DNA of 64,000 nt from positions 1,426,001-1,490,000 of the forward strand of contig NZ_JACCAS010000002.1 in the NCBI RefSeq assembly GCF_013409255.1, in the 5' to 3' direction. Shown in pieces: positions 36,934 to 45,488 of the stretch. How positions within the stretch are numbered: position 1 is the stretch's first letter; each line of letters begins with the position of its first letter. The translations under genes were made by a program, and so were the position numbers. The DNA is from Paraburkholderia bryophila (GTDB taxonomy: Bacteria; Pseudomonadota; Gammaproteobacteria; Burkholderiales; Burkholderiaceae). The notes beneath the pieces were generated by a model that did not search any database, had not been told where the DNA came from, and was given only the letters and a program-made list of their open reading frames with translations.

Positions 36934-38166
36934 CTAAACGCGAGCAAAAAATAGCGTGACGTCATCGCGGCGCGCCTGGGCGCCCTGCCAGTCGGCCAAA
37001 GCGCGCTGCAGACCTTCGCAGATGGCGGATAACGGTTGAACACGGTTCTCGACAATGAGGCCGAGTGCCCGACGCTTCCCAAAAGCGATTTTTCGCGGAC
37101 CGCCGATCTGATCGATCAGTCCGTCGGTTGATACGAACAGCAGGCTGCCTGGCGGAAGCTCAACGGTGTGCAGCGCCCACGCGTAGTCCGCCTGACTGTC
37201 AACGTAACCCACGCCCATCCGTTCGCCGGCCATGCTGTCGAACGCCTCCGCATCCGGCCGCAAAACATGCAACGCAATGCGTGCGCCGGAAAAATGCAGT
37301 TGCCGCGATTGCGCGTCGAACCAGAAGAACGCGGCGTCGAGGCCGTCGTTCGACTGCGGCGACTCGCCCGCCCCATGTTCCTGGCCAAGCAGGCCCTTGA
37401 CGTTGCGGTTGACCGCCGCCAGCAGCGCGGCCGGGTCGCGCGGCCCGATCCGTTCGAGCGCCTGCGACAGCGAAGCCGATGCAAGCAGCGTCATGAAAGC
37501 GCCGGGCACGCCGTGGCCGGTGCAGTCGGCGACGGCGCAAAACCATCCATCGGGAAACGACGCGAAGTGATAGAAGTCGCCGCCCACCACGTCGCGCGGC
37601 TCCCATACCAGCGCGGCGTCCGCCAGCATGGACGACAGCGCGTCGCGCGAAGCACGCAGCATGGCTTGCTGGATCACGCTCGCATATTCGATGCTCTGCA
37701 TGATCTGGCGATTCTTTTCCGCCTGCACTTCGGCCACGGCGCCCAATAGCTGGAAGCCGCTCGCCAGTCCAACGAAGCGGCCCTGCCGCGTCACGATGAA
37801 GCCGTCGGACAACGCCTTGTTGCCCGCCTCGACCGTCTTGAACGTCAGCGCCTCGATGCTCATGTCGGCGTCGACGATGAGCGGCTCCTTGTCCATGAAC
37901 GCGATACAGCTTTTCTTGTCGTAGAGCTCGCGGTGAAACGGCTTGCTCATTTGCGACAGGAAAATATCGCGGTTAATCAGTCCGATCGGACGATCGCCTT
38001 CCACGACGGCCAAACTCCCCATGTCACGCCGTGCATAGAAAATCTCCATGGCGAGGGAATTTGAATCGGCGGCATCGACAGCGGGAAATTCCTGACACAA
38101 ATCGCCGGCGCAACGCGGGCTTGCGGTGACTCCGGGGCGACGAAACTGCGCAAGCGCGGGATGCAT
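36934..38166 (-). CDS. siaA: PP2C/SpoIIE-type phosphatase with CBS-like N-terminus, SiaA-like (410 aa)
   Basis: C-terminal half is a SpoIIE-type PP2C: DVVGGDFYHF and CAVADCTGHGVPGAFMTLLA are metal-binding motifs and FVSTDGLIDQIGG the third. It should dephosphorylate SiaC. The N-terminal half (about 30-170) reads as two CBS-like repeats (RRDMGSLAVVEGDRPIGLINRD, then SDGFIVTRQGRFVGLAS), so the protein appears soluble. Pseudomonas SiaA instead has membrane and HAMP segments. Start assigned to ATG 38166 rather than TTG 38235. First gene of the operon. Confidence 0.85.
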   Translation of the reverse strand: MHPALAQFRRPGVTASPRCAGDLCQEFPAVDAADSNSLAMEIFYARRDMGSLAVVEGDRPIGLINRDIFLSQMSKPFHRELYDKKSCIAFMDKEPLIVDADMSIEALTFKTVEAGNKALSDGFIVTRQGRFVGLASGFQLLGAVAEVQAEKNRQIMQSIEYASVIQQAMLRASRDALSSMLADAALVWEPRDVVGGDFYHFASFPDGWFCAVADCTGHGVPGAFMTLLASASLSQALERIGPRDPAALLAAVNRNVKGLLGQEHGAGESPQSNDGLDAAFFWFDAQSRQLHFSGARIALHVLRPDAEAFDSMAGERMGVGYVDSQADYAWALHTVELPPGSLLFVSTDGLIDQIGGPRKIAFGKRRALGLIVENRVQPLSAICEGLQRALADWQGAQARRDDVTLFFARV

Positions 38167-38412
38167 TTCGAGACTACCCGTTGAACAAGAAATGAGCACG
38201 CTAATGCGTCTATATGTCAGTTTCGTTACGGCCAATCATTAAAGAAAGCATCCTCGAAAATGAAACGGGAGGCCGATCCGCTGAAAGGCCTGTTGCAAAC
38301 GTTTTCCTCTTTGTTATTAACTTTTTTCGATTATTTGAGCGTGCGTTGCGTCTCGACGACTACTGGCCGGCGGGGCTTCGCAAGTTGCGGTCGAGCCGAG
38401 CCAGCCGCCCGC

Positions 38413-39330
38413 TTATGCGCCGTTCGCGACCGCCTGTTCCTCACGCGCGTACTGCGCAGGCGGCCGGCCGACATGCCGCGTGAACGCAACGCTGAAGGTG
38501 CTGGCCGAGCTGTAGCCGACGCGCTGCGCCACTTCGGCGACGCGGCCTTCGTTGCGACGCAGCAGGTCTTTCGCGAGCGCCATGCGCCACGCGAGCAGAT
38601 ATTCCATCGGCGCGACGCCGACCGCGCGGCTGAAGCGTTCGAAAAAAGTCGACCGCGACAGCGCGGCTTCTTTCGCGAGTTCCGCCACCGTCCACGCGTG
38701 AGTGGGGCGTTCGTGCATTCCACGGATCGCTGCCGCGAGTCGGCTGTCGGCGAGTCCGCGCACCAGGCCCGGCGACGCATTCGTTCCCGCCGTTGAACGC
38801 AGCGCCTCGATCAACAGCACTTCCAGCAGCCGCGACAGCACGACCTCGCGCGCGGGCCGCTGCTCGTGCGATTCCTCGCGCACCAGTTGCACCAGCGTGG
38901 CCAGCCGATGTTCGCCGCGGACATGCACGATTTGCGGCAGCAGCGAAACTAGCAACGACGCATCCGGTGAGCCGAAGCGGCAGTGGCCCGCCATCATGCG
39001 CGTGTCGATCGGGCGGTCCGGCGCGCCGATTCGGTATTCGCCGTTGCCGAGCGCGACCGGGTCCGACGTCTCGACGCCCGGCGGCGGCGCCTCGAGGCTG
39101 GAGATCGCGACGCCATACGCCGCGGGAATCAGCACGAAATCGCCGGATAGCAGTTCGAGCGGCGCGTGTCCGTCGATCGTAATACGGCAACCGCCTTCGA
39201 GAATCGCGCAGTAGAACGGCTGGCCCGCATCCGAACGACTGATGCGCCAGGGGCTCGCGCTGTGGACGAGTTTGGAGAACCGTGCACTGGGCTGCAGCAA
39301 CGTCACGACTTCGGCCAAGGGATCGATCAT
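38413..39330 (-). CDS. AraC-family regulator with cupin N-terminus (305 aa)
   Basis: Residues about 20-190 are a cupin-like ligand domain (FYCAILEGGCRITIDGHAP, LLSGDFVLIPAAYG), and about 205-300 the AraC double HTH (WTVAELAKEAALSRSTFFERF, GRVAEVAQRVGYSSASTFSVAF). Divergent from the SDR gene at 39432 with a 101-bp shared region, so it probably controls that gene and the next SDR. Confidence 0.92.
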   Translation of the reverse strand: MIDPLAEVVTLLQPSARFSKLVHSASPWRISRSDAGQPFYCAILEGGCRITIDGHAPLELLSGDFVLIPAAYGVAISSLEAPPPGVETSDPVALGNGEYRIGAPDRPIDTRMMAGHCRFGSPDASLLVSLLPQIVHVRGEHRLATLVQLVREESHEQRPAREVVLSRLLEVLLIEALRSTAGTNASPGLVRGLADSRLAAAIRGMHERPTHAWTVAELAKEAALSRSTFFERFSRAVGVAPMEYLLAWRMALAKDLLRRNEGRVAEVAQRVGYSSASTFSVAFTRHVGRPPAQYAREEQAVANGA

Positions 39331-39431
39331 CGCCGGACTCCTGCAAATGAAATTCGGATTCTTGATTGTAGCGAGTACGACGCTGGCGATCTATCGTATG
39401 AGCACACCCCAACCCATTCATCGGAGTTTTC

Positions 39432-40181
39432 ATGAAAACCGTGCTGATTACCGGCTGCTCTTCCGGCTTCGGGCTCGAGATCGCCCGCTACTTTCTGGCG
39501 CGCGACTGGCAAGTCATCGCCACGATGCGCACGCCGCGCGCCGACGTGCTGCCGCCTTCGGAGCGCCTGCGCGTGCTGGCGCTCGACGTCACGAACCCGG
39601 ACAGTATTCGCGAGGCGGTCGAGGCCGCGGGTCCGATCGACGTGCTGGTCAACAACGCGGGTTTCGGCGCGGCGTCCCCGGCCGAACTCGTCCCGCTCGC
39701 GACGGTGCGCGAGGTCTTCGAGACCAACACCTTCGGCACGATTGCGTTGACGCAAGCGGTGCTGCCTCAGTTTCGCGAACGCCGGGCGGGCGTTGTCGTG
39801 AATGTCACGTCGAGCGTGACGCTGAAGGCGCTGCCGCTGCTCGGCGCGTATCGCGCGAGCAAGGTGGCGGTGAACGCTTTCACCGAGTCGATGGCGCTGG
39901 AACTCGAACAGTTCGGCGTGCGGGTTCGACTGGTATTGCCGGGACGTGCGCCCGACACACGTTTCGGCGACAACGCGCGTGCCCATATGCATGGTTTCGA
40001 CCATGAGGCTTATGCGGGACTCGTCAAGAGCGTCTTCGCACAACTGCAAGATGCGTCCGCTCCGATCACCCACGCCCAGGACGTCGCGGAAGCAGTGTGG
40101 CGCGCGGCGACCGATCCGTCTTCGCCAATGCGTATTCCGGCCGGCGCGGATGCCGAACAGTGGGCGGCTGAGGCTCGCTAA
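39432..40181 (+). CDS. Short-chain dehydrogenase/reductase (249 aa)
   Basis: Rossmann motif TGCSSGFG, NNAG, and active site YRASK with Ser upstream in VTSSVTL. Classical SDR using NAD(P)H; substrate unknown. CGGAG precedes ATG 39432. Divergent from the AraC regulator gene. Confidence 0.9.
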   Translation: MKTVLITGCSSGFGLEIARYFLARDWQVIATMRTPRADVLPPSERLRVLALDVTNPDSIREAVEAAGPIDVLVNNAGFGAASPAELVPLATVREVFETNTFGTIALTQAVLPQFRERRAGVVVNVTSSVTLKALPLLGAYRASKVAVNAFTESMALELEQFGVRVRLVLPGRAPDTRFGDNARAHMHGFDHEAYAGLVKSVFAQLQDASAPITHAQDVAEAVWRAATDPSSPMRIPAGADAEQWAAEAR

Positions 40182-40237
40182 CCGAATGACGCGCGGCTCG
40201 GCGGCTTCGAGACGCGCAAAACGACAAGGAGATTCTC

Positions 40238-40996
40238 ATGCAGGACAAACCTATCGCCCTCGTTACCGGGGCTAATCAAGGCATCGGTCTTCAGATCGCC
40301 AAGGATCTCGCGGCGCACGGCTTCACGGTGCTGGTCGGATCGCGCGATGTCGAGCGCGGCGCAGTAGCAGCCAGGGAAGTCGGCGCGGACGCTCGAGCGC
40401 TTCAACTCGACGTGACGGATCAGGCTTCGATTACGGCTGCGGCGGAACGTATTCGTACGGAGTTGGGCCGGCTCGACGTGCTCATCAACAACGCCGCCAT
40501 TTCGAATACGAACAAGCAGCCCGGTCAGTCCGTCGAGGAGTACGCGAAGACGACCCGCCCGAGCAACGTATCGCTCGATGAAATGCGCGCGGTGTGGGAC
40601 ACCAATGTATTCGGTGTTCTGGCTGTCTATCAGGCGATGCTGCCGCTTCTGCGGCGGGCGTCGGCTGCACGGATCGTCAACGTGTCGAGCGGCGTCGGCT
40701 CGCTGACGACGAACTCGGACCCCGCCTTCCCGTACCGCGCGATTTTTGGGCCGGTCTATCCGGCGTCCAAGACAGCGCTCAACGCGTTGACCTTAGCCAT
40801 GGCGCTCGAACTGGAGCCGGAAGGGATCAAGGTCAACGCCGTCTCTCCGGGTTTCACCAAAACGAACCTCAATGGCTATGCGGGTACGGAGACGGTCGAG
40901 GAAGGCGCTCGCGAAGCGGTGCGCGTCGCGCTGCTGGGCGCGGACGGTCCAACGGGGACATTCACGCGATGGGAGAACCAGACGATTCCGTGGTGA
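40238..40996 (+). CDS. Short-chain dehydrogenase/reductase, carbonyl reductase-like (252 aa)
   Basis: Rossmann motif TGANQGIGLQIAKDLA, NNAAI, active site YPASKTALNAL. The TGANQGIG opening with the long insertion before the active site (KTTRPSNVSLDEM) is typical of carbonyl-reductase-like SDRs. AAGGAG before ATG 40238. Probably cotranscribed with the SDR 57 bp upstream. Confidence 0.9.
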   Translation: MQDKPIALVTGANQGIGLQIAKDLAAHGFTVLVGSRDVERGAVAAREVGADARALQLDVTDQASITAAAERIRTELGRLDVLINNAAISNTNKQPGQSVEEYAKTTRPSNVSLDEMRAVWDTNVFGVLAVYQAMLPLLRRASAARIVNVSSGVGSLTTNSDPAFPYRAIFGPVYPASKTALNALTLAMALELEPEGIKVNAVSPGFTKTNLNGYAGTETVEEGAREAVRVALLGADGPTGTFTRWENQTIPW

Positions 40997-41064
40997 GCAG
41001 GCTTCAGGCGTCACTTTTGCTACTCAGGTAATGGCTGCTTTCGTCTGGCAGAGGAGGAGTAGCA

Positions 41065-41655
41065 ATGGAAACGAATCTTCATACCACTGCGAGGCGGCTA
41101 TCGACGCCTTTCGTCGACGCCGACTTAAATCGTCTACAACACAGCAGACGAGCAAAGATTCGCGCGCTTCTGTTGCTGTTTCTGATTCTTGCGCTCTTCT
41201 ATGGATTAAATACCGCGCTTGCGCAGCAACAGGCGGCCCCCATCGACACCACGCATGCGAACCATAAGGCCGCCAACAACGCCCCGCTCGATCGGTCCGG
41301 CAAAGCCCGCAAAGGCACAGCCTCTTACTACGGAAAGAAGTTTTACAAGAAAGAAATGGCCGACGGCACGCGGATGAATCCTCAGTCCAATGTCGCCGCG
41401 AGCAAGACGCTGCCGATCGGCACCCAGGCCAAGGTCACGAATCTGGCCACCGGCGCCAGCGCGGTGGTGGTGATCAAGGATCGCGGCCCCTATGTCAAAG
41501 ACCGGATCGTCGATGTATCGCCCAAGACCGCCGATAAGCTCGGCCTGAAAGAGAACGGCACCGCGCCCGTCGAAGTGAAGCCGGTTGAAGTGCCGCAGTC
41601 GGACGGTAGCGTGAAGCCGGGCGTGGGCGCAGTGCAAACGCCGGGCGGGAAGTAG
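41065..41655 (+). CDS. RlpA-like double-psi beta-barrel protein (196 aa)
   Basis: Hydrophobic N-terminal helix (IRALLLLFLILALFYGL, about 33-50) as uncleaved signal anchor or signal peptide, then the DPBB domain: GTASYYGKKFYKKEMADG, ASKTLPIGTQAKVTNL, and VIKDRGPYVKDRIVDVS with the Asp expected to be catalytic in RlpA lytic transglycosylases. There is no C-terminal SPOR domain, so targeting to the septum by SPOR is unlikely. Likely acts on peptidoglycan in the periplasm. GAGGAGGAG is a strong ribosome binding site. Confidence 0.88.
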   Translation: METNLHTTARRLSTPFVDADLNRLQHSRRAKIRALLLLFLILALFYGLNTALAQQQAAPIDTTHANHKAANNAPLDRSGKARKGTASYYGKKFYKKEMADGTRMNPQSNVAASKTLPIGTQAKVTNLATGASAVVVIKDRGPYVKDRIVDVSPKTADKLGLKENGTAPVEVKPVEVPQSDGSVKPGVGAVQTPGGK

Positions 41656-41664
41656 ACGCCCGGC
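41640..41664. terminator. Hairpin at the end of the RlpA-like gene
   Basis: GCCGGGCG (41640-41647) and CGCCCGGC (41657-41664) with a 9-base loop overlap the stop codon of the RlpA-like gene and lie between convergent genes; only TGTTT follows. Confidence 0.45.
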
Positions 41665-41674
41665 TGTTTGGAAC

Positions 41675-43840
41675 TCACTGAGCCGGCTGGTTGCCGACAC
41701 ACTGCTGCAGCACCTCGCAAAGCTGCTCGAAAGAAACGGGTTTCACCAGATGACACTCGAATCCCGCCTCACGCGTTTTAACGCGGTCGTCCGCCTGGCC
41801 CCACCCCGTCAGCGCAACCAATGACGTTTGTGCGAGCTGCGTGCGTGCGCGCAACTCGCGAGCGAGCTCTATTCCGTCCATATCCGGCATGCCGATGTCC
41901 AACACCGCGACGCGTGGTTCGAAAAGCTTCACTGCCTCGAGCGCTTCAGCGCCGCTATGAACCACGCGGGTCGTGCAGCCGCTTATGTCGAGCAGCATGC
42001 CGAGGCTCATCGCGGAATCGACGTTGTCGTCGACGATAAGAACGCGAAGACCATCGAAGCGCATCGGCTCCGTCACTCGGGCGGACGATTTCACGTGTAC
42101 GGGTTTCTCCACAATCGGCAGATGAACGGTGAATGTGCTCCCCAGACCTCGGCCGGGGCTTTCGACGGCAATATCGCCGCCCTGTAGTTCCATCAATCGT
42201 TTCGCGAGCGCCAGGCCGACGCCCAATCCCTCGCCGCTAGCTTGAGGCGCGTCCAGTCGCTCGAACAATCGGAACAACTTCGGCAAGTCTGTCGCCGCGA
42301 GTCCGTTGCCGTTGTCGGATACGCGAATCACCACACGGTTCTCGTCGCGGCCGATTTCCAGTTCGATGCGACCGCCCGACGGCGTGTACCGCGCGGCGTT
42401 GTTCAGCAGATTCGACAGCACCTGCGTGAGCCGCACCTGATCGGCGTGGACGTACAACCGCTCCGGCGGATAACGCACATGCAATGCATGGCCGCCTCGA
42501 TCGAGCAACGGCCGGCTCAGATCGAGCGCCGATCGCACCGTGTCTTCGACGTCGATCTCCGTTCGCGACAACTGCAACGCGCCACTGCTGATGCGCGCCA
42601 CTTCCATCAGATCATCGACCAGTCGAACCATGTGATCGACTTGCCGGTCGAGCATGTCCAGGATCGGCAAAGATGCTTCGGGCGCGTCCGCACATCGCAG
42701 GATCTGCAGGCCGTGTCGAACCGGCGCGAGCGGATTGCGCAACTCATGCGCGAGCGTGGCGAGAAACTGATCTTTCATACGGTCGGCGTCGAGCAGCTTT
42801 TCACGGCTCTCACGGAGCGCGTGCTCCGCTTCCACGCGAGCGGTGACGTCGCTGGCCGCGCCGAACCACTCGACGATCTTGCCGTCCGCATCGAACAGCG
42901 GCACCGCTCGCGAGTGCGCCCAGCCCCACGTGCCATCGACCTTCGCGACGCGGTGCTCGAGCTCGAACATCGAGCGTGAGTCGAGCGCCAACTGGATCGC
43001 GGCGAGCAGCTTGGGTTGATCGTCGGCGTGAATGTAGTTGCGCACCCAATCCTCGCTGACGTCGGTCGTATCGCGCAGAAAACCACGGCCGTCTAGCGCA
43101 CGCATCAGTTTCCAGTCGGAACTCATGCGGTAAAGCGAGTACGACGTCGCGGTGACCAATGCACGCAGACGTGCCTCGCTGAGGCGCAGGGCGTCTTCCG
43201 ACCTCGCACGTTCGATCAGATCCGCGGTCAGCCGCGCCATAATGTCGATCAGGCTCAACTGTCGTTCGTCGGGTTCGTGAAAGCGGCTCCAGTGGGTGGA
43301 GATCATGCCGATGAAGGCGCCGTCGCGAGAACGCAGCGGCGTAGACTGCATGGCCTTGATGCCGGTCTCGCGAAACACGTCGAGGTCGACCGTGTCGCAA
43401 AACGGCGCGTGGTGCTCAATGTCGGAGACCACGACGCGTTCGCCGGAGGCCCACGACTCGCCGCAACTGGTCGTCGATTCGATCAGGACCGTGCGCCAGT
43501 GGTCGGCCGCGTGAGCGGTAAAGCCGCTGTGCGCGAGAAGATGCAGATGGGGTTCGTGCTCGCCCGCTGACATGTCGAGCATCTGGAGGCTGGCAAAGTC
43601 CGCGTTCATCAGCACACGGGCTGTCTCGACGACCTTTGCGTAGAGCGACGGCAAATCGTGACGTTCGAGCAGGGAAAGCGAGAGTTCATGCAGCAGACGG
43701 CTGTCGTTGAGATCGGCGGGCAACGAGCCTAACGGCTCGGCGCTGTTGTTGTCGTTGTCGCCGCGGTTATCGTCGCGTACGCTTGGGTCGCCGCGCAGCC
43801 GGGATTCGATCGGCTTTACGATTCCTGGGAGTGGCGTCAT
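41675..43840 (-). CDS. Hybrid sensor histidine kinase with GAF, PAS and REC domains (721 aa)
   Basis: Domains in order: GAF (about 50-210), PAS with PAC (about 225-340; VDGTWGWAHSRAVPLFD), HisKA with H365 in FLATLAHELRNPLAP, HATPase (DNGNGL near 509, GEGLGVGLAL near 536), and a C-terminal receiver with D648 in VAVLDIGMPDMDG. No transmembrane segment is seen, so it is cytoplasmic. No response regulator gene is adjacent, so it is an orphan kinase. Convergent with the RlpA-like gene. Confidence 0.93.
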   Translation of the reverse strand: MTPLPGIVKPIESRLRGDPSVRDDNRGDNDNNSAEPLGSLPADLNDSRLLHELSLSLLERHDLPSLYAKVVETARVLMNADFASLQMLDMSAGEHEPHLHLLAHSGFTAHAADHWRTVLIESTTSCGESWASGERVVVSDIEHHAPFCDTVDLDVFRETGIKAMQSTPLRSRDGAFIGMISTHWSRFHEPDERQLSLIDIMARLTADLIERARSEDALRLSEARLRALVTATSYSLYRMSSDWKLMRALDGRGFLRDTTDVSEDWVRNYIHADDQPKLLAAIQLALDSRSMFELEHRVAKVDGTWGWAHSRAVPLFDADGKIVEWFGAASDVTARVEAEHALRESREKLLDADRMKDQFLATLAHELRNPLAPVRHGLQILRCADAPEASLPILDMLDRQVDHMVRLVDDLMEVARISSGALQLSRTEIDVEDTVRSALDLSRPLLDRGGHALHVRYPPERLYVHADQVRLTQVLSNLLNNAARYTPSGGRIELEIGRDENRVVIRVSDNGNGLAATDLPKLFRLFERLDAPQASGEGLGVGLALAKRLMELQGGDIAVESPGRGLGSTFTVHLPIVEKPVHVKSSARVTEPMRFDGLRVLIVDDNVDSAMSLGMLLDISGCTTRVVHSGAEALEAVKLFEPRVAVLDIGMPDMDGIELARELRARTQLAQTSLVALTGWGQADDRVKTREAGFECHLVKPVSFEQLCEVLQQCVGNQPAQ

Positions 43841-43931
43841 TCGGCTTGGAGGCGTTGGTTTCGTTGATGCATTATAGGTCGGCTATGCGGTGGGATTGCT
43901 TGCGCGTTTTGCGCACAACCAGGATGGGTGA

Positions 43932-44672
43932 ATGACAAGAGACAATAGGCTGGCGCTGGACACAGTCGGCGTGGACGGTTGCAAGGGCGGGTGGTATGCC
44001 GCCAAGCGAGATCACAAGACGGGGAAGATTCACACTCGCGTGTGCGCCTCGTTCAAAGAACTGCTTAGCTGGGCACCTGCTCCGGCGGTCGTAGCAATTG
44101 ATATTCCCGTCGGGCTCTCATCCGATGGCAAACGGCAATGCGACGTGGCCGCCAAGGCGGCGCTGAAATGGCCGCGTAGTGCGTCGGTATTCCATACGCC
44201 CGTGCGGCAAACGCTCGGCACGGGTTGCTACGAAGAGGCTTGCCAGCGACATCGTGCGGTTACGGGTCAGGGAATTTCAAAGCAGGCGTTCCACATCCTT
44301 AAAAAGATCTCGGAGGTCGATACCGAGTTGCAAAATTCGAGCGTCGACGCTGCACGGGTCTTTGAGGTACATCCGGAGCTGACCTTTATGCAACTCCGCA
44401 TGGAGCAAGGTGGATCGCCGGGTGGGATAAGCGAGTCGAAGAGCAAGCCGGAAGGTCATCAGATACGAAAAGCGCTACTCGATGCAGAATTTGGCGTGGA
44501 GCTGAATGCAGCGTTAGCCGCACGCGTAGCCCGTGATGCAAGCCTGGACGATATCGTCGATGCATTCGCGGCGCTGTGGAGCGCGAAACGCATTGCCGAG
44601 GGGAAGGCTTGCAAGGTGCCGGAAATAAGCGTGATGGACGCAACGGGTTTGCCTATGGTCATCCACTACTAA
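43932..44672 (+). CDS. DUF429 family protein (246 aa)
   Basis: Opens with the family pattern VGVDGCKGGWYAAKRD; VAIDIPVGLSSDGKRQCDVAAK and VFEVHPELTFMQL follow, which look like the metal-binding acidic residues of an RNase H-like fold. Function of the family is not established. GGATGGGTGA lies before ATG 43932. Confidence 0.85.
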   Translation: MTRDNRLALDTVGVDGCKGGWYAAKRDHKTGKIHTRVCASFKELLSWAPAPAVVAIDIPVGLSSDGKRQCDVAAKAALKWPRSASVFHTPVRQTLGTGCYEEACQRHRAVTGQGISKQAFHILKKISEVDTELQNSSVDAARVFEVHPELTFMQLRMEQGGSPGGISESKSKPEGHQIRKALLDAEFGVELNAALAARVARDASLDDIVDAFAALWSAKRIAEGKACKVPEISVMDATGLPMVIHY

Positions 44673-44727
44673 CGATTGTGTCTTTTATTGAGTCGTCTCT
44701 CACCATCTAACGGCTTGGAACCCTGAC

Positions 44728-45228
44728 ATGCAGCCAACCATCGACGAACTCCTTGCGCTTGATTTGCTCACGCTACGTGAACACACAGAACTGGCTGGCG
44801 ATATCTTCGATGTGGATCAGCAACGCTTGCGCTTGCAACTTTCCTTGAACGACAGCGAGGTGTGCTCAGTGCGACGCGAAGGAGAGTTGGTCGCTTATGC
44901 AATGCTTCGACCGGAGTCGGAGAATTGCTGGTTCGTGGGCGCGTTTAGTACCCACCCTTTGCACCGAACCTCTGCGGTTGTCTCTGAGCTGCTTGCGAAA
45001 GTCGCCAGGCTCGCACACGAACGAGGAATCGCCGAGCTCAAAAGCCATGTCTATAAGACCAACCGCCTGTCCGTCGCTTTCCATCGCAAACTTGGTTTTC
45101 AGATTACGCGTGAGAACGAGAAGGCTTTCGAGTTCTTCACGTCGGTATCGAAACTCGGCGAGCGACCTGCTATTCGGCGGGCGGCTGGCACTGCGACGGC
45201 GGCTATGCCTCGGGCACTGGACAATTGA
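44728..45228 (+). CDS. GNAT family N-acetyltransferase (166 aa)
   Basis: Segments VCSVRREGELVAYAML, CWFVGAFSTHPLHRTSAVVSELLAKVARLAHERGI and TNRLSVAFHRKLGFQITRENE follow the order of GNAT strands and the acetyl-CoA loop, although the pyrophosphate loop is degenerate (HPLHRTSAV rather than QxxGxG/A). Substrate unknown. The last 20 residues are low-complexity. Confidence 0.75.
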   Translation: MQPTIDELLALDLLTLREHTELAGDIFDVDQQRLRLQLSLNDSEVCSVRREGELVAYAMLRPESENCWFVGAFSTHPLHRTSAVVSELLAKVARLAHERGIAELKSHVYKTNRLSVAFHRKLGFQITRENEKAFEFFTSVSKLGERPAIRRAAGTATAAMPRALDN

Positions 45229-45488
45229 TTGTCTGGGACGTGAGTGCCGATCACCGCATTGGGCACCACGCGAAACAATGCCTCATGCATGACGCAATGG
45301 GCGCCCCACAGGAAACGATCGCGCTTCGCGCATGACCGCAACGGTCGTCCGTACGCGAAGTCGAAATGCGAGCTTGTAAAGGAACAACGAGTTGCCTATG
45401 TTCCTACGTGGGTTGCCAATCACGAATTTGAAATCTGGTTGGCCGACTATTCTCGTGAACGATCGCCACATTCCGGAGAGCATCCATC

